From Gaiellasilicea sp963763755 (GTDB lineage Bacteria; Actinomycetota; Thermoleophilia; Gaiellales; Gaiellaceae): 64,000 nucleotides of DNA. Positions 8,267-16,284 of this stretch are shown here, in pieces; position 1 is the first letter of the stretch; each line of letters begins with the position of its first letter. The notes beneath the pieces are model-generated. The model worked only from the letters and a program-made list of their open reading frames with translations, was not told the origin of the DNA and did not search any database. The translations under genes and the position numbers were made by a program. The DNA is taken from assembly GCA_963763755.1 (NCBI GenBank), contig CAVXQE010000007.1, forward strand, positions 1 through 64,000. Reading direction: 5' to 3'.

Positions 8267-8886
8267 TCGCTTCCCTCGACGAGCTCGCGGAGCCCGTTCA
8301 GGTCGTAGGAGAGCTCGCCGGACGCATAACGCTGCCGCATCGCGCGCTCCCGCTCGGCTCGCTCGAGCGCGAGCGGCAGCACCTCGTCGATGCGCTCACT
8401 CGGCAGCGCCATCGCTCCGTCGCAGTCCATGACGACGAGGTCTCCGGGCCTGATCTCCGCGCCGCCGATGACGACCGGCACGTCCAGCTTCCCGACCTGT
8501 CCCTTGGTCGCGCCCTGCGCTCGCACGAACCGCGCCCAGATCGGCAAGCCGATCTCGACGAGCTCGTCGAGATCGCGCAGGGCGCCGTCGACGAGGATCC
8601 CCGCGACGCCGCGCGACGCCGCCTGCGTCACGAGCAGCTCGCCGACGAGCGCCACCGGCACGGGCTCGTCGCTCGTCAGCACGATCACCTCGCCGGGCCT
8701 CGCGTGAGCGACGACGGCGTGAACCATGGTGTTGTCGCCCGTTGCGCACACCGCAGTGCGTGCCGGGCCGGCGACGCGCGAGCCGGGCACGACCTGGATC
8801 AGCGGGAGGTCGACGACGCCCGTCCGACCGGCGGCCTCGTGGACGGTCGCGACGCCGAGTCGCGCGAGGTCGGCGTAGGCGGTCAC
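8263..8886 (-). CDS. RraA-family aldolase, probably 4-carboxy-4-hydroxy-2-oxoadipate (CHA) aldolase
   Basis: A 207-residue RraA fold protein. The family core is clear: GDNTMVHAV, ARPGEVIVL, GVAGILVDGALRDLDEL followed by LPIWARF, and the late GDLVVMDCDGAMALP. The Arg-Asp of the ALRD stretch is the usual metal/substrate site of class II HMG/CHA aldolases (LigK, ProA, GalC). It would split CHA into pyruvate and oxaloacetate at the end of the gallate or protocatechuate meta pathway. The neighbour is a GalB-like hydratase, overlapping by four bases, which makes CHA; that context supports the aldolase reading over other RraA functions. Confidence 0.78.
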   Translation of the reverse strand: MTAYADLARLGVATVHEAAGRTGVVDLPLIQVVPGSRVAGPARTAVCATGDNTMVHAVVAHARPGEVIVLTSDEPVPVALVGELLVTQAASRGVAGILVDGALRDLDELVEIGLPIWARFVRAQGATKGQVGKLDVPVVIGGAEIRPGDLVVMDCDGAMALPSERIDEVLPLALERAERERAMRQRYASGELSYDLNGLRELVEGSD

Positions 8887-9596
8887 AGGGCGTCGACGAC
8901 GACGGGGACCTCGCGCTGGAACGCCTCCGCGTAGCGGATGTCGCTTCGGCCGGAGATCCGGCGGGCGTGATTGGCACGGTGCTCGCCGCGCTCGCTGTAG
9001 TACTGCCTCAGGTAACCCTGCGCCCCCATCGCCTCCATCGCTGCGACCTTCTTACTCCAGACGGGCGTGATGTCGAGGAACGTCGTCGGGACGAAGCCGC
9101 AGAGCTCGGGCTGGTGAGGCTCGAAGAGCAGCAGCTCGGGCGGTGCGATCGTCTTGAACGCGCTCGCGACGCCGGCACCGCTCGCGAGCTGGCGTGCCTG
9201 CACCGTTGCCTCGTAGGCAACACCGTGATCGGGGTTGAACGGATCCCTGGCTGCGTGCGTGAGGATGACCTGCGGCTCGAGCTCGCGGATCAGGTCGGTG
9301 AGCCGCTCGACCGCGACCGCATCCAGCACGAGCGGATAGTCACCGAGATCAAAGGCGCGGAAGCCGGCACCAAGCACGGTCGCGGCAGTCTCGGCTTCTG
9401 CATGACGGATCTCCTTGACCCGCTCCTCGGTCTGCCCGTCCTCCTTCCAGAGCTCGCCCGACTCGCCGCGCTCGCCGTACGAGAGAGCGACGATCTCCGC
9501 AGCCCCGCCTGCGGCGATGAGCGTGGCGATCGCGCCGGCCGCACGCCAGACGAAGTCTGCAGAGTGCGCGCTGACGACGAGGAGGCGCTTAGGCAC
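8883..9596 (-). CDS. galB: PIG-L family 4-oxalomesaconate hydratase (GalB-like)
   Basis: A 237-residue PIG-L/LmbE-fold protein. Most family members start with an AHPDDE zinc motif; this one has SAHSADFVWRAAGAIA, which is how I remember GalB of Pseudomonas putida, the 4-oxalomesaconate hydratase. Further markers are ERGESGELW and TRAARDPFNPDH-like sequence with DPFNPDHGVAYEA in the middle. It would hydrate 4-oxalomesaconate to CHA, the substrate of the RraA-type aldolase encoded immediately downstream with a four-base overlap. It overlaps the DUF6282 stop by 8 bases upstream. Deacetylase activity is the alternative from the wider family. Confidence 0.75.
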   Translation of the reverse strand: MPKRLLVVSAHSADFVWRAAGAIATLIAAGGAAEIVALSYGERGESGELWKEDGQTEERVKEIRHAEAETAATVLGAGFRAFDLGDYPLVLDAVAVERLTDLIRELEPQVILTHAARDPFNPDHGVAYEATVQARQLASGAGVASAFKTIAPPELLLFEPHQPELCGFVPTTFLDITPVWSKKVAAMEAMGAQGYLRQYYSERGEHRANHARRISGRSDIRYAEAFQREVPVVVDAL

Positions 9597-10495
9597 CAGC
9601 GAGTCTCCGTGTGTTGACGACCGCCATCGTACGAACGTCGTCGTCCGGGAACCCGGCCTCGAGCAGCGCGTCGGCCATCAGCGCGAGGCCGTCCTCGACC
9701 GGTGGGTTCGCAAGCTGGCCGAGATCGGTCGAGAGCACGTTCCGCGCCGCGCCGGTGGCGCGAATCGCGGCGAAGGTCTCCTCCCACGACACCTTGCCGG
9801 AGATGGATCGGCGCGAAGCACCGCTCGAGGATCGCGCCCTTGTCGGCAAGCACGACCTGGTCGGCGATCGGCACGCCCTGGGTCGGATAGTCCGGATGCG
9901 TGACCAGCACGTGCGCGACGCCCGCCGTGAGCGCGGCCTCGACCGCCATCGCGATCTCGCCTCGACCGAGATGCCCGGTCGCGACGACCAGCTGATGGCG
10001 TGCGATGACCCGGAGCACCGGCTCGAGGGCCGAGGGCGAGACCGGTACCGGCCCGCCCGCAACACCCGCGGCCACGAACTCGTCCTGAAGCTTTCGCCAG
10101 ACCGGCTGCTTCGCAGGCTTCGGCCCGTCCTCGCTCGCCTCGTTCTCCGAGTCGACAGTCGGCAGCCAAACGATCCGTGCTCCACCTCGCGCCGCGATCT
10201 CCACCGCCTGAGCATTCAGCCCGCCGACGCCGGCGTTCAGGGCGATCGCGCCCAGGGCATCGATCCCCGGTACGGACGCGCGCACGACAGCAGCGCGCTC
10301 CGCCGTCGGCACGTAGTGCGACTTGAGCACAAACCCCGCGAGCCCGAGCTCGACGAACCGGTGCGCGAGCGCGAGGTCGTCGATCCGCCTCTTCGCGAGA
10401 TCCGGCTCGACGTGGACGTGGAGGTCGTACGCGCCGCGGACGAGCTCGCGCGCACGCGGCGTCGGCTCAGTGCTGGACGCCGGCAAGCAGCACAT
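9589..10495 (-). CDS. DUF6282-type amidohydrolase-like protein, frame break near 9800
   Basis: From ATG 10495 it reads through AYDLHVHVEPD (an HxH metal motif), LGLAGFVLKSHYVPTAERA, VATGHLGRGEI and VLVTHPDYPTQGVP, which is how I remember the DUF6282 family of small metal hydrolases. Near 9800 the frame changes by one base; the continuation is GKVSWEETFAAIRATGA, then VLSTDLGQ, then VNTRRLAGA to the stop at 9589. Both parts fit one protein of about 300 residues, so this is probably a sequence error. The start overlaps the dioxygenase end by 29 bases. The role in the meta pathway is unknown; hydrolysis of a lactone or methyl ester intermediate is one guess. Confidence 0.7.
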
Positions 10496-11450
10496 CCTCC
10501 TCGGGCACCGAGGGCGTCCCCTTGATGTGGAACGAGGCGATCGTCTTCATCCCCCACGCCTGACCCTTCGCCCGCTCCGCCTGCGACCAGATCACCGGCT
10601 CGTAGTCGGGAGCAAGAATCAGGTGCCCTCCCGAGCAGATTTCGATCCGATTGCCACCCGGCTCCCACGTGTAGAGAAAGAACGTCTGCTGGATCGCGTG
10701 CTTGTGCGGCCCCGATTCCATCACGATCCCGTGCTCGAGGAAGATGTCGGCAGCCCGCAATACGTCCTCCCGCTGCTCCACGTAGAAGGCGATGTGGTGG
10801 AGCCTGCCGCGCGTGTGCGTCTGGTCATGCGTGTAGACGAGCTCGTACGACTTCGGATTGGACGTCAGCCAGACGCCGGCCTCGGTGCCGTCGTCGAGCA
10901 GGATCTGCTCCGTCAGCCGCATGCCCAGGTGCCGCTCGGCGAAGGCGCGGTTCTCGGCGGGATCGACCGCAAGAAAGTTGACGTGATCGAGATGACTCAC
11001 GCAGACCCCGCGCCCGGTGAAGCGCATCGGCTGGTTCTTGAGGGCGGGCCGGAGCTCGGCCGGTGGCTGGTAGCGCTCGGATTCGTAGAACAACTCGAGC
11101 CGATGGCCGTCGGGATCGAGGAACTCGTACGCCCGGCCGTGGCCGAGGTCACCCTCGAGCCACTGACCCCCCACTCCTGCCGCCTCGAGCGCGGCGACCC
11201 GGCGCTCGAGGGCCTCGGGGCTCTGCGTCCGGTAGGCAAGGTGCCTGACCCCGGGCTGCGCAGCCGCCGTCAGCTTCACGGTCGACCGCTCGTAGTCGCC
11301 GAAGCCGCGCAGGTACACCGAGTCGCCGGACTCGCCCGAGACTTCCATCCCGAGGATCTCCTGGAAGTAGAAGATGCTCTCCTCCGGCTTCGGCGTCAGC
11401 AGCTCCACGTGGGAGAGATGCGCGAGGTCGCGAACGGCGACGTCGGTCAT
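10467..11450 (-). CDS. Type I extradiol ring-cleavage dioxygenase (catechol 2,3-dioxygenase family)
   Basis: A 327-residue two-domain vicinal-oxygen-chelate dioxygenase. The iron ligands expected in the second domain are all present: H156 in SHLDHV, H219 in LHHIAFYV and E270 in GGNRIEIC. The N-terminal repeat (residues 8-120) keeps the fold without ligands. ATG 11450 is chosen because homology to the family begins there (LAHLSHVELLTP); an upstream ATG at 11681 only overlaps the divergent control region of the next gene. It would open a catechol or gallate-like ring by meta cleavage, feeding GalB and the aldolase downstream. Whether it takes 3-O-methylgallate, gallate or a catechol cannot be told. 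Confidence 0.85.
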   Translation of the reverse strand: MTDVAVRDLAHLSHVELLTPKPEESIFYFQEILGMEVSGESGDSVYLRGFGDYERSTVKLTAAAQPGVRHLAYRTQSPEALERRVAALEAAGVGGQWLEGDLGHGRAYEFLDPDGHRLELFYESERYQPPAELRPALKNQPMRFTGRGVCVSHLDHVNFLAVDPAENRAFAERHLGMRLTEQILLDDGTEAGVWLTSNPKSYELVYTHDQTHTRGRLHHIAFYVEQREDVLRAADIFLEHGIVMESGPHKHAIQQTFFLYTWEPGGNRIEICSGGHLILAPDYEPVIWSQAERAKGQAWGMKTIASFHIKGTPSVPEEDVLLAGVQH

Positions 11451-11517
11451 CTGACGCCTCTGGCAACGTGCCGTCCGCTGTTCGTCTCGCTCATTCGCGC
11501 GGTCCTCCTGGGTTCGG

Positions 11518-12201
11518 CTAGACGACCGACGCCGTCGGCAGGCGCTGGACGCGAAGCGCCTCGACGACGTGGCCAAGGTGTGTCCGAACGGCCTGCTCTG
11601 CGGCGTCCGGGTCGCCGTCGGCGACGGCCTCCACGATCGCGCGGTGCTCGGCGTGGGACTGCTCCGCGCGGCCGGGCACAAGAATCGTCCGGTACTGGAA
11701 CCGGACGAGCTGCGAGCTCAACGCCGCAACGAGCCGCGAGACGGTGCCGTGCTGGGCGATCTCGAGCAGGCGCGCGTGCAGCCTCGCGTTCAGGCCGGAA
11801 GCCCCGAGGAGATCTCCGTCGTCGAGCAGCGCGCGCATCTCCTTCAGAATCGCACGCAACTCGGCGACGTCCGCCTTCGTCGCGTTGCGGGCCGCGTATC
11901 TCGCCGCCAGCCCTTCGAGCACCATGCGCGACTCGAGGATCTCCGCCGCCTCGTGCTCGTCGATCAGTCGCACCTTCGCACCGCGGTTCGGCTCGTGCTC
12001 GACGAGCCCCTCCTGGGTGAGCCGCACGAGCGCGGTTCGCACGGCAGAGCGACTTGCGGGCAGCATCCGGATCAGGTCGGACTCGACGAGACGCTCGTTG
12101 GGCTGCAGCTTCCCGTCGACAATCGCCGCCTGCAGCAGCTCGTACGCCTCCTGCGACGGGTTCCGGGACGGCGCCGTCTGCGTCGCTGCGGGGTCAGGCA
12201 C
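11518..12201 (-). CDS. GntR-family regulator with FCD ligand domain
   Basis: A 227-residue GntR regulator. Residues 15-85 are the winged helix (ESDLIRMLPASRSAVRTALVRL, then HEPNRGAKV); the rest is an all-helical FCD domain with H-containing metal/ligand sites (LHARLLEIA, HAEHRAIVEA). It reads into the dioxygenase operon 67 bases downstream, so it is the likely local regulator. A close relative sits at 19774; both share the stretch (R)YRTILxPGR. Ligand unknown, most likely an aromatic acid or cleavage product. Confidence 0.85.
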   Translation of the reverse strand: MPDPAATQTAPSRNPSQEAYELLQAAIVDGKLQPNERLVESDLIRMLPASRSAVRTALVRLTQEGLVEHEPNRGAKVRLIDEHEAAEILESRMVLEGLAARYAARNATKADVAELRAILKEMRALLDDGDLLGASGLNARLHARLLEIAQHGTVSRLVAALSSQLVRFQYRTILVPGRAEQSHAEHRAIVEAVADGDPDAAEQAVRTHLGHVVEALRVQRLPTASVV

Positions 12202-12248
12202 GGAGCCCTCCGTTCCGCAGCATCGTCGACCCGGTCGTCATCGTCTCC

Positions 12249-12278
12249 AGACTACTGGCGGGGAGGTAAATTCGTCAA
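12249..12278 (-). promoter_or_regulatory. Candidate sigma70-like promoter of the GntR-dioxygenase operon
   Basis: Reading the minus strand, TTGACG (12273-12278) and TAGTCT (12249-12254) are 18 bases apart, about 48 bases before the GntR ATG. The surrounding 12265-12305 is clearly richer in A+T than the neighbourhood and holds an imperfect inverted repeat (AATTCGTC...GACAATT), a possible autoregulatory site. The rest of the 268-base gap 12202-12469 shows nothing else. Confidence 0.4.
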
Positions 12279-12469
12279 CACGATTCGCGACAATTTCACT
12301 AAAGATCTCGCCGACAAGTCGTCCGCGAAACCGTTCGCCCGCTTCGCGCAGTCGCTACCGGGTGTGATCGTAGGTCGCGAGCGTTTCGAGAGAGGCGCCG
12401 CGTTCGCCGAGAAGGCCGGCCGAGGTTCAGGCTCCTGCCCGACCCCGGCACGGCCATCCGGCCACAGAC

Positions 12470-13876
12470 TCAGGTGACGGCGCCCTTCGTCCGCCAGCCG
12501 CCCGCGTACGACTCGCGCACGACCTCGGAGTACGGCACCGGGCTCACGATCACGCGAACCTCTTTCTGGCTGTGCGGCTGCACGGTCGTCTTGCTCGTGC
12601 CGCCGTCGGGCTCGCCCCAGACGACCCTGAGCTCGGTTCCGACCTCGATCTCCGGGTCGACGGTCGCGAGCGAGAGCGCCCGACGCTCGTTCGCGCTATA
12701 GCCCGTGAACAGCGAGAGCCCCACGACAGCTCCCGCCTCGTCGATCACGCAGTCGTAGTTGGACGAGCCGTAGTTCGCGTTCGGCAGGTCGAAGACCTGG
12801 TAGGACTCGCCCTCCGGGTCGAACACCGAGGCGAAGATGTCCGAGACGTCCTCGCTGCTCCAGGCAAGCGTGACCTTCCTCCGCTGCGCCTCGCGGTCGG
12901 TCTGTTCGAGCGCCCCGCGGCCGTAGAAGTCGTGGTCGAACTTGACGAACGGCCCGTAGCCGAGCTCAAACGGGTTGAGGTAGTAGTCCTCGATGTCGTC
13001 GGAGACGAAGCTGCCGGCGAGCGCGTTGACGGCCTCGTAGCTCGAAGGAGCGAGCCACTCGCGGTACGGCCTGAGCGCCTCGCCGGAGTAGACCGCGGGG
13101 AGCGGAGACGGGATCCAACCCGACTCGAGGGTGTTCGACGAGTACGCCCGCGAACCGACCGGCTCGAGCCCGAACTCCTTGCCCGCCTCGAGGATCGTCT
13201 CCTTTACCTCGTCATAGGTCTCGTAGGGCCCCCAGATCTCGAGGCCCGGAGCGCCGGCCATGCCGTGGCGGAGGGTCCTCACGGTCTGGCCCGCGATGGT
13301 CATCTCGCTCATCCGGAAGAACTTGACGTCTTCCAACGGGCTTCCATTCACCTTCTCGAGGACCTGCCACGCGTTCGGGCCCTGCACCTGGAACCGCCAG
13401 ACCTTGCGCGTGACCGCCTTGCCCGACGGGCGCATGGGCGAGCGGTCGTCCTTCTCGATCTCGATGTCGTACCCGCCGGTCTCACCCTGGAACTGCAGCC
13501 AGTTGGCGGCCGGAGCCCGCCCGACGAAGACGAACTCGTCCTGGTCGAGGTGGAAGAGGATCCCGTCGCCGATCACGTATCCGGCCGGCGTCGTCGGGAC
13601 ATACTGCTTGGCCATCCCGACCGGGAAGTTCTCGACGCTGTTGATCGCCGTGTCCGAGATCAGCTTCAGGGCGTCGGGGCCTTTGAAGAAGAGGTTCACC
13701 ATGTGGTGCGACTGGTCGTACAGCACCGCTGTCTCGCGCCACGCTTGCTGCTCGCGGCGCCAGTTCGTGAACTCGGCGGCGACGACCGGATAGACGTACG
13801 CCCCGACCTGCGAGTTGCGCAAGAGGTCGACGGCGGGCACACCGTCGAGGATCTCCTGCAGGTTGCTTGGTGCCAT
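12470..13876 (-). CDS. ligM: LigM-like tetrahydrofolate-dependent aromatic O-demethylase (GcvT fold)
   Basis: A 468-residue GcvT/aminomethyltransferase-fold protein, the size of LigM (about 471), which moves the methyl group of vanillate or 3-O-methylgallate to tetrahydrofolate. Typical stretches are YDQSHHMVNLFFKGPDAL, WLQFQGETGGYDIE, GAPGLEIWGP and the C-terminal GEPDGGTSKTTVQPH. GGGAG-type ribosome binding sequence lies one base from the ATG at 13882 but seven bases from the ATG at 13876, so the latter start is chosen. The MetF-like gene at 25097 could reoxidise the methyl-THF. It shares the locus with a VanR-like regulator encoded just upstream on the same strand. Dimethylglycine-type dehydrogenase accessory proteins are the alternative. 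Confidence 0.78.
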   Translation of the reverse strand: MAPSNLQEILDGVPAVDLLRNSQVGAYVYPVVAAEFTNWRREQQAWRETAVLYDQSHHMVNLFFKGPDALKLISDTAINSVENFPVGMAKQYVPTTPAGYVIGDGILFHLDQDEFVFVGRAPAANWLQFQGETGGYDIEIEKDDRSPMRPSGKAVTRKVWRFQVQGPNAWQVLEKVNGSPLEDVKFFRMSEMTIAGQTVRTLRHGMAGAPGLEIWGPYETYDEVKETILEAGKEFGLEPVGSRAYSSNTLESGWIPSPLPAVYSGEALRPYREWLAPSSYEAVNALAGSFVSDDIEDYYLNPFELGYGPFVKFDHDFYGRGALEQTDREAQRRKVTLAWSSEDVSDIFASVFDPEGESYQVFDLPNANYGSSNYDCVIDEAGAVVGLSLFTGYSANERRALSLATVDPEIEVGTELRVVWGEPDGGTSKTTVQPHSQKEVRVIVSPVPYSEVVRESYAGGWRTKGAVT

Positions 13877-13946
13877 GGTCATGCTCCCTTCTGGGACGTG
13901 TGGGCTCTTGACGATCTCACTAGCGTTTCGCGTTGGTCGGCATCGC

Positions 13947-14681
13947 TCAGATCGCGAGGCGCAGCATGGGCGAGCCGAATCGAGCGAGTGCGACCTGGTC
14001 CTCGAGCACGAGCTCGAGGTTGAGCTGAGCGAGCCGAGCATGTTCGCGGGCGATCTGCTCGGCGCGGGTGCCCTGGCGTGCCCGCAGCGCGTCGACGATG
14101 ACCCGGTGCTGATGCTGGGCCACGATCAGGATCTCGCGCGAGCGCCGGAGCGAAGCGTGGGAGGCGAGCAACGCTCCCGGCGCGGCGAATGGGAGGGCGG
14201 CGTTGGCTGTGATCGCGCGTGCGAGCGTCGGGCTCTTGGCCAGCCCGACGAGTGCGCCGTGAAAGGCGTCGTTGAGCTCGACGTAGAGGACGAGCGATTC
14301 CGGGGTGACGTCCTCGATCACGTCGTCGAGCTGTTCCACCGCCTCGACCAGCGGGTCGAGCTCGTCGGGGGACTCGAGGCGCTCGGCTGCGAGCCTGGCG
14401 GCCGTGCCCTCGAGCACACCGCGTAGCTCGATCCCGTCGAAGACGTCGGCGCGAGTGAACGAGCGCACGACGAAGCCGCCACCCGCCAGCGGCTCGAGCA
14501 GGCCTTCGTGGGCGAGCGTCGAGAGCGCGAGGCGTAGAGGCGTCCTCGAGACGCCCAGCCGCTTCGCGAGTCCGATCTCGGGGACGCGCTCGCCCGGAGC
14601 GAATGCGCCCTCGAGGACGAGCTCGCGCAGGCCCAGCTTGGCCTTCACCGTCTGTGACTGAGCTCCGTCGCCCCTAGGCAT
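13947..14681 (-). CDS. GntR/FCD regulator, VanR-like
   Basis: A 244-residue GntR protein: wHTH at residues 10-75 (ERVPEIGLAKRLGVSRTPLRLAL), FCD domain after residue 85 with ELNDAFHGALVGLA and QHQHRVIVDALRA. It lies 70 bases ahead of the LigM-like gene on the same strand. The divergent Liv importer starts 225 bases away. Two TTGCATGCAA palindromes lie in that gap, next to its own start; they resemble the ATTGGATCCAAT operator I remember for Caulobacter VanR. I infer that it represses the demethylase and the importer until an aromatic acid binds. Confidence 0.83.
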   Translation of the reverse strand: MPRGDGAQSQTVKAKLGLRELVLEGAFAPGERVPEIGLAKRLGVSRTPLRLALSTLAHEGLLEPLAGGGFVVRSFTRADVFDGIELRGVLEGTAARLAAERLESPDELDPLVEAVEQLDDVIEDVTPESLVLYVELNDAFHGALVGLAKSPTLARAITANAALPFAAPGALLASHASLRRSREILIVAQHQHRVIVDALRARQGTRAEQIAREHARLAQLNLELVLEDQVALARFGSPMLRLAI

Positions 14682-14695
14682 GCGAAGATCATCCT

Positions 14696-14707
14696 ATTGC
14701 ATGCAAT
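14696..14707. promoter_or_regulatory. Operator 1, perfect palindrome ATTGCATGCAAT
   Basis: A perfect 12-base palindrome 14 bases upstream of the GntR (13947-14681) start. A second copy lies 52 bases further on, i.e. five helical turns, the same face of the DNA. The likely binder is the adjacent VanR-like GntR protein. Confidence 0.7.
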
Positions 14708-14747
14708 ACGACGATCCAAGCGCGCGATTTGCAGGATCCGCGCTCCG

Positions 14748-14759
14748 ATTGCATGCAAA
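14748..14759. promoter_or_regulatory. Operator 2, palindrome TTGCATGCAA
   Basis: The second copy reads ATTGCATGCAAA with a perfect 10-base core at 14749-14758. It lies between the GntR start and the Liv-importer leader, so one repressor could control both directions. Confidence 0.65.
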
Positions 14760-14906
14760 AGAGGCTTAATCCGATCTTGTTGACAATATTGCTGTTCATA
14801 TGGTTGACTCGATCACGCAAGATCGAGCGATCGAGCAGAGGGACGGTCATCGGTCGTGTGCCCGTGTCATTGACGACGAAGTCGATGTCAAATCGGAAGG
14901 AGACCC
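14760..14906 (+). promoter_or_regulatory. AT-rich leader and promoter zone of the Liv-type importer
   Basis: This is one of the most A+T-rich spots in the window. It holds TTGACA at 14780-14785, a good -35 box, but no convincing -10 at the right distance. The binding-protein gene has a strong site (GGAAGGAGA) before ATG 14907. No other structure is seen. Confidence 0.4.
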
Positions 14907-16205
14907 ATGAAGCGCTTTGCTCGAATCGCCGTGCCACTTGGCGCCGCGCTCGTAGCCCTGTTGCTCGCGATCGCCGCCTCGGCGACCACCTCCAAGACTG
15001 AGCAGGCTCAGAAGCCTCAGAAGGCTGAGAAGGCCCTGATGGGGGCAGCGCCCCAGGCGGTCACGAACTACCTCGCGTACACCCACGGGACGCGAGGCAA
15101 GGCCAACCCGAGGCTGTCGAAGGTCTACATCGGCTGGGTCAACCAGCAGGGTGGCCAGGTCGTGATCGGTGGCCTCGCGACAGCCGGGGCGTCGTTGGCA
15201 GTGAGCTACATCAATCAGTATCTCGGCGGCGTTCGCGGTCATCCCGTCCAGCTCGTGCCGTGCTTCATCAAGTCCGCTGAGGAAGAGGGCACGACCTGCG
15301 GGCAGAGGTTCGCCAACGACAAGCGGATCAGCGTGGTCGCGGAGGGTGCAGTCGCCACCGGCGCCCAGTCGCTCCACGCGACAATCGGCGCCAAGAAGCC
15401 GATCGTCACCGGAGTTGCCATCACCCCGGTCAACGGAGCATCGAAGACCGGCGTCGTCCTCTTCGGCGACGGCCCGCACATCCTCCTGCCGTTCGGGAAC
15501 TACGCGAAGAACGTCCTCCATGCGAAGACGGCCGCGGTCGTCTACCCGAACGCACCGGGTGTCGCGGAGTCGGGACAGGTGATCGCGAAAGGCCTGAAGG
15601 ATGCCGGCATCGCCACCAAGCAGGTCGGCTACACGCAGGGACAGTCCGACCTGACCGCGCCGCTGCTCGCGGCCGGAGCGGCGACGGCGGACTTCATCGC
15701 CCCCTACGGGTCGGCGTCCGACTGCGCGAACCAGGCGAAGGCGCTCAAGCAGCTGGGCATCACTGACTCGAAGAAGATCGTGACGGCTCCGCTCTGCCTC
15801 AACCAGGTGGTGATCGACGCGCTCGGCGATTGGGCACTCTGGACCTATGCGATCGCATCGTCGCTCTACGGCGATCCGACCGACAAGGGCATGCCCGCCT
15901 ACAACGCGGTGATCAAGTTGTACAAGGCGCAGGCGAACGCTCCGGATCCGTGGCACATCGTCGCGTTCTCCGAGCTCCTGACCACCGTTCGGTTCCTCAA
16001 CGAGGCCAGGGCAACCGGCAAGATCACACCGGCCCGTGTCCTTGCGAAGGCGAAGGCGTTCAAGGGCCCACTCGCGCTCGGTCCGCCGAAGCTCGTGTGC
16101 GGCAAGTACAAGGATGCGCCGGCGATCTGCAACGACAGCATCCAGGCGTTCACGTACAAGGGCAAGTTCGCGTTCACGAGGGCGTCCGGTTGGATCTCCC
16201 CGTAG
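14907..16205 (+). CDS. Branched-chain/aromatic-type ABC substrate-binding protein
   Basis: A 432-residue periplasmic binding protein of the Leu/Ile/Val (type I fold) family. It starts with a Sec signal (KRFAR, then VPLGAALVALLLAIAASA) and a charged Lys/Gln/Ala linker to residue 45. The fold follows with VYIGWVNQQGG, ASLAVSYINQYLGGV, GAQSLHATIGAKKP and AFSELLTTVRFLNEA. It precedes the permease and two ATPases. A VanR-like regulator and LigM gene diverge from it, so an aromatic acid such as vanillate is a better guess for its ligand than an amino acid. That is inference. Confidence 0.85.
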   Translation: MKRFARIAVPLGAALVALLLAIAASATTSKTEQAQKPQKAEKALMGAAPQAVTNYLAYTHGTRGKANPRLSKVYIGWVNQQGGQVVIGGLATAGASLAVSYINQYLGGVRGHPVQLVPCFIKSAEEEGTTCGQRFANDKRISVVAEGAVATGAQSLHATIGAKKPIVTGVAITPVNGASKTGVVLFGDGPHILLPFGNYAKNVLHAKTAAVVYPNAPGVAESGQVIAKGLKDAGIATKQVGYTQGQSDLTAPLLAAGAATADFIAPYGSASDCANQAKALKQLGITDSKKIVTAPLCLNQVVIDALGDWALWTYAIASSLYGDPTDKGMPAYNAVIKLYKAQANAPDPWHIVAFSELLTTVRFLNEARATGKITPARVLAKAKAFKGPLALGPPKLVCGKYKDAPAICNDSIQAFTYKGKFAFTRASGWISP

Positions 16206-16234
16206 GGAGAATCCAACAACGACCACTCTTCGTT

Positions 16235-16265
16235 CCGACGGGGCCGGTCAATCCGGCCCCGTCGG
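16235..16265 (+). terminator. Strong intra-operon hairpin after the binding-protein gene
   Basis: A perfect 13-base-pair inverted repeat, CCGACGGGGCCGG with loop TCAAT and its complement. There is no U-run after it. Placed between the binding protein and the permease, it likely stabilises or attenuates the message, giving more binding protein than membrane parts. The permease start is 20 bases downstream. Confidence 0.7.
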
Positions 16266-16284
16266 ATGAACCTCACGAGGCGAC

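Noticed and set aside
16235..16265. Reading the 16.2 kb hairpin as a full rho-independent terminator
   Set aside because: There is no T-run after the stem and the permease start follows within 20 bases, so attenuation or mRNA protection is more likely than full stop.
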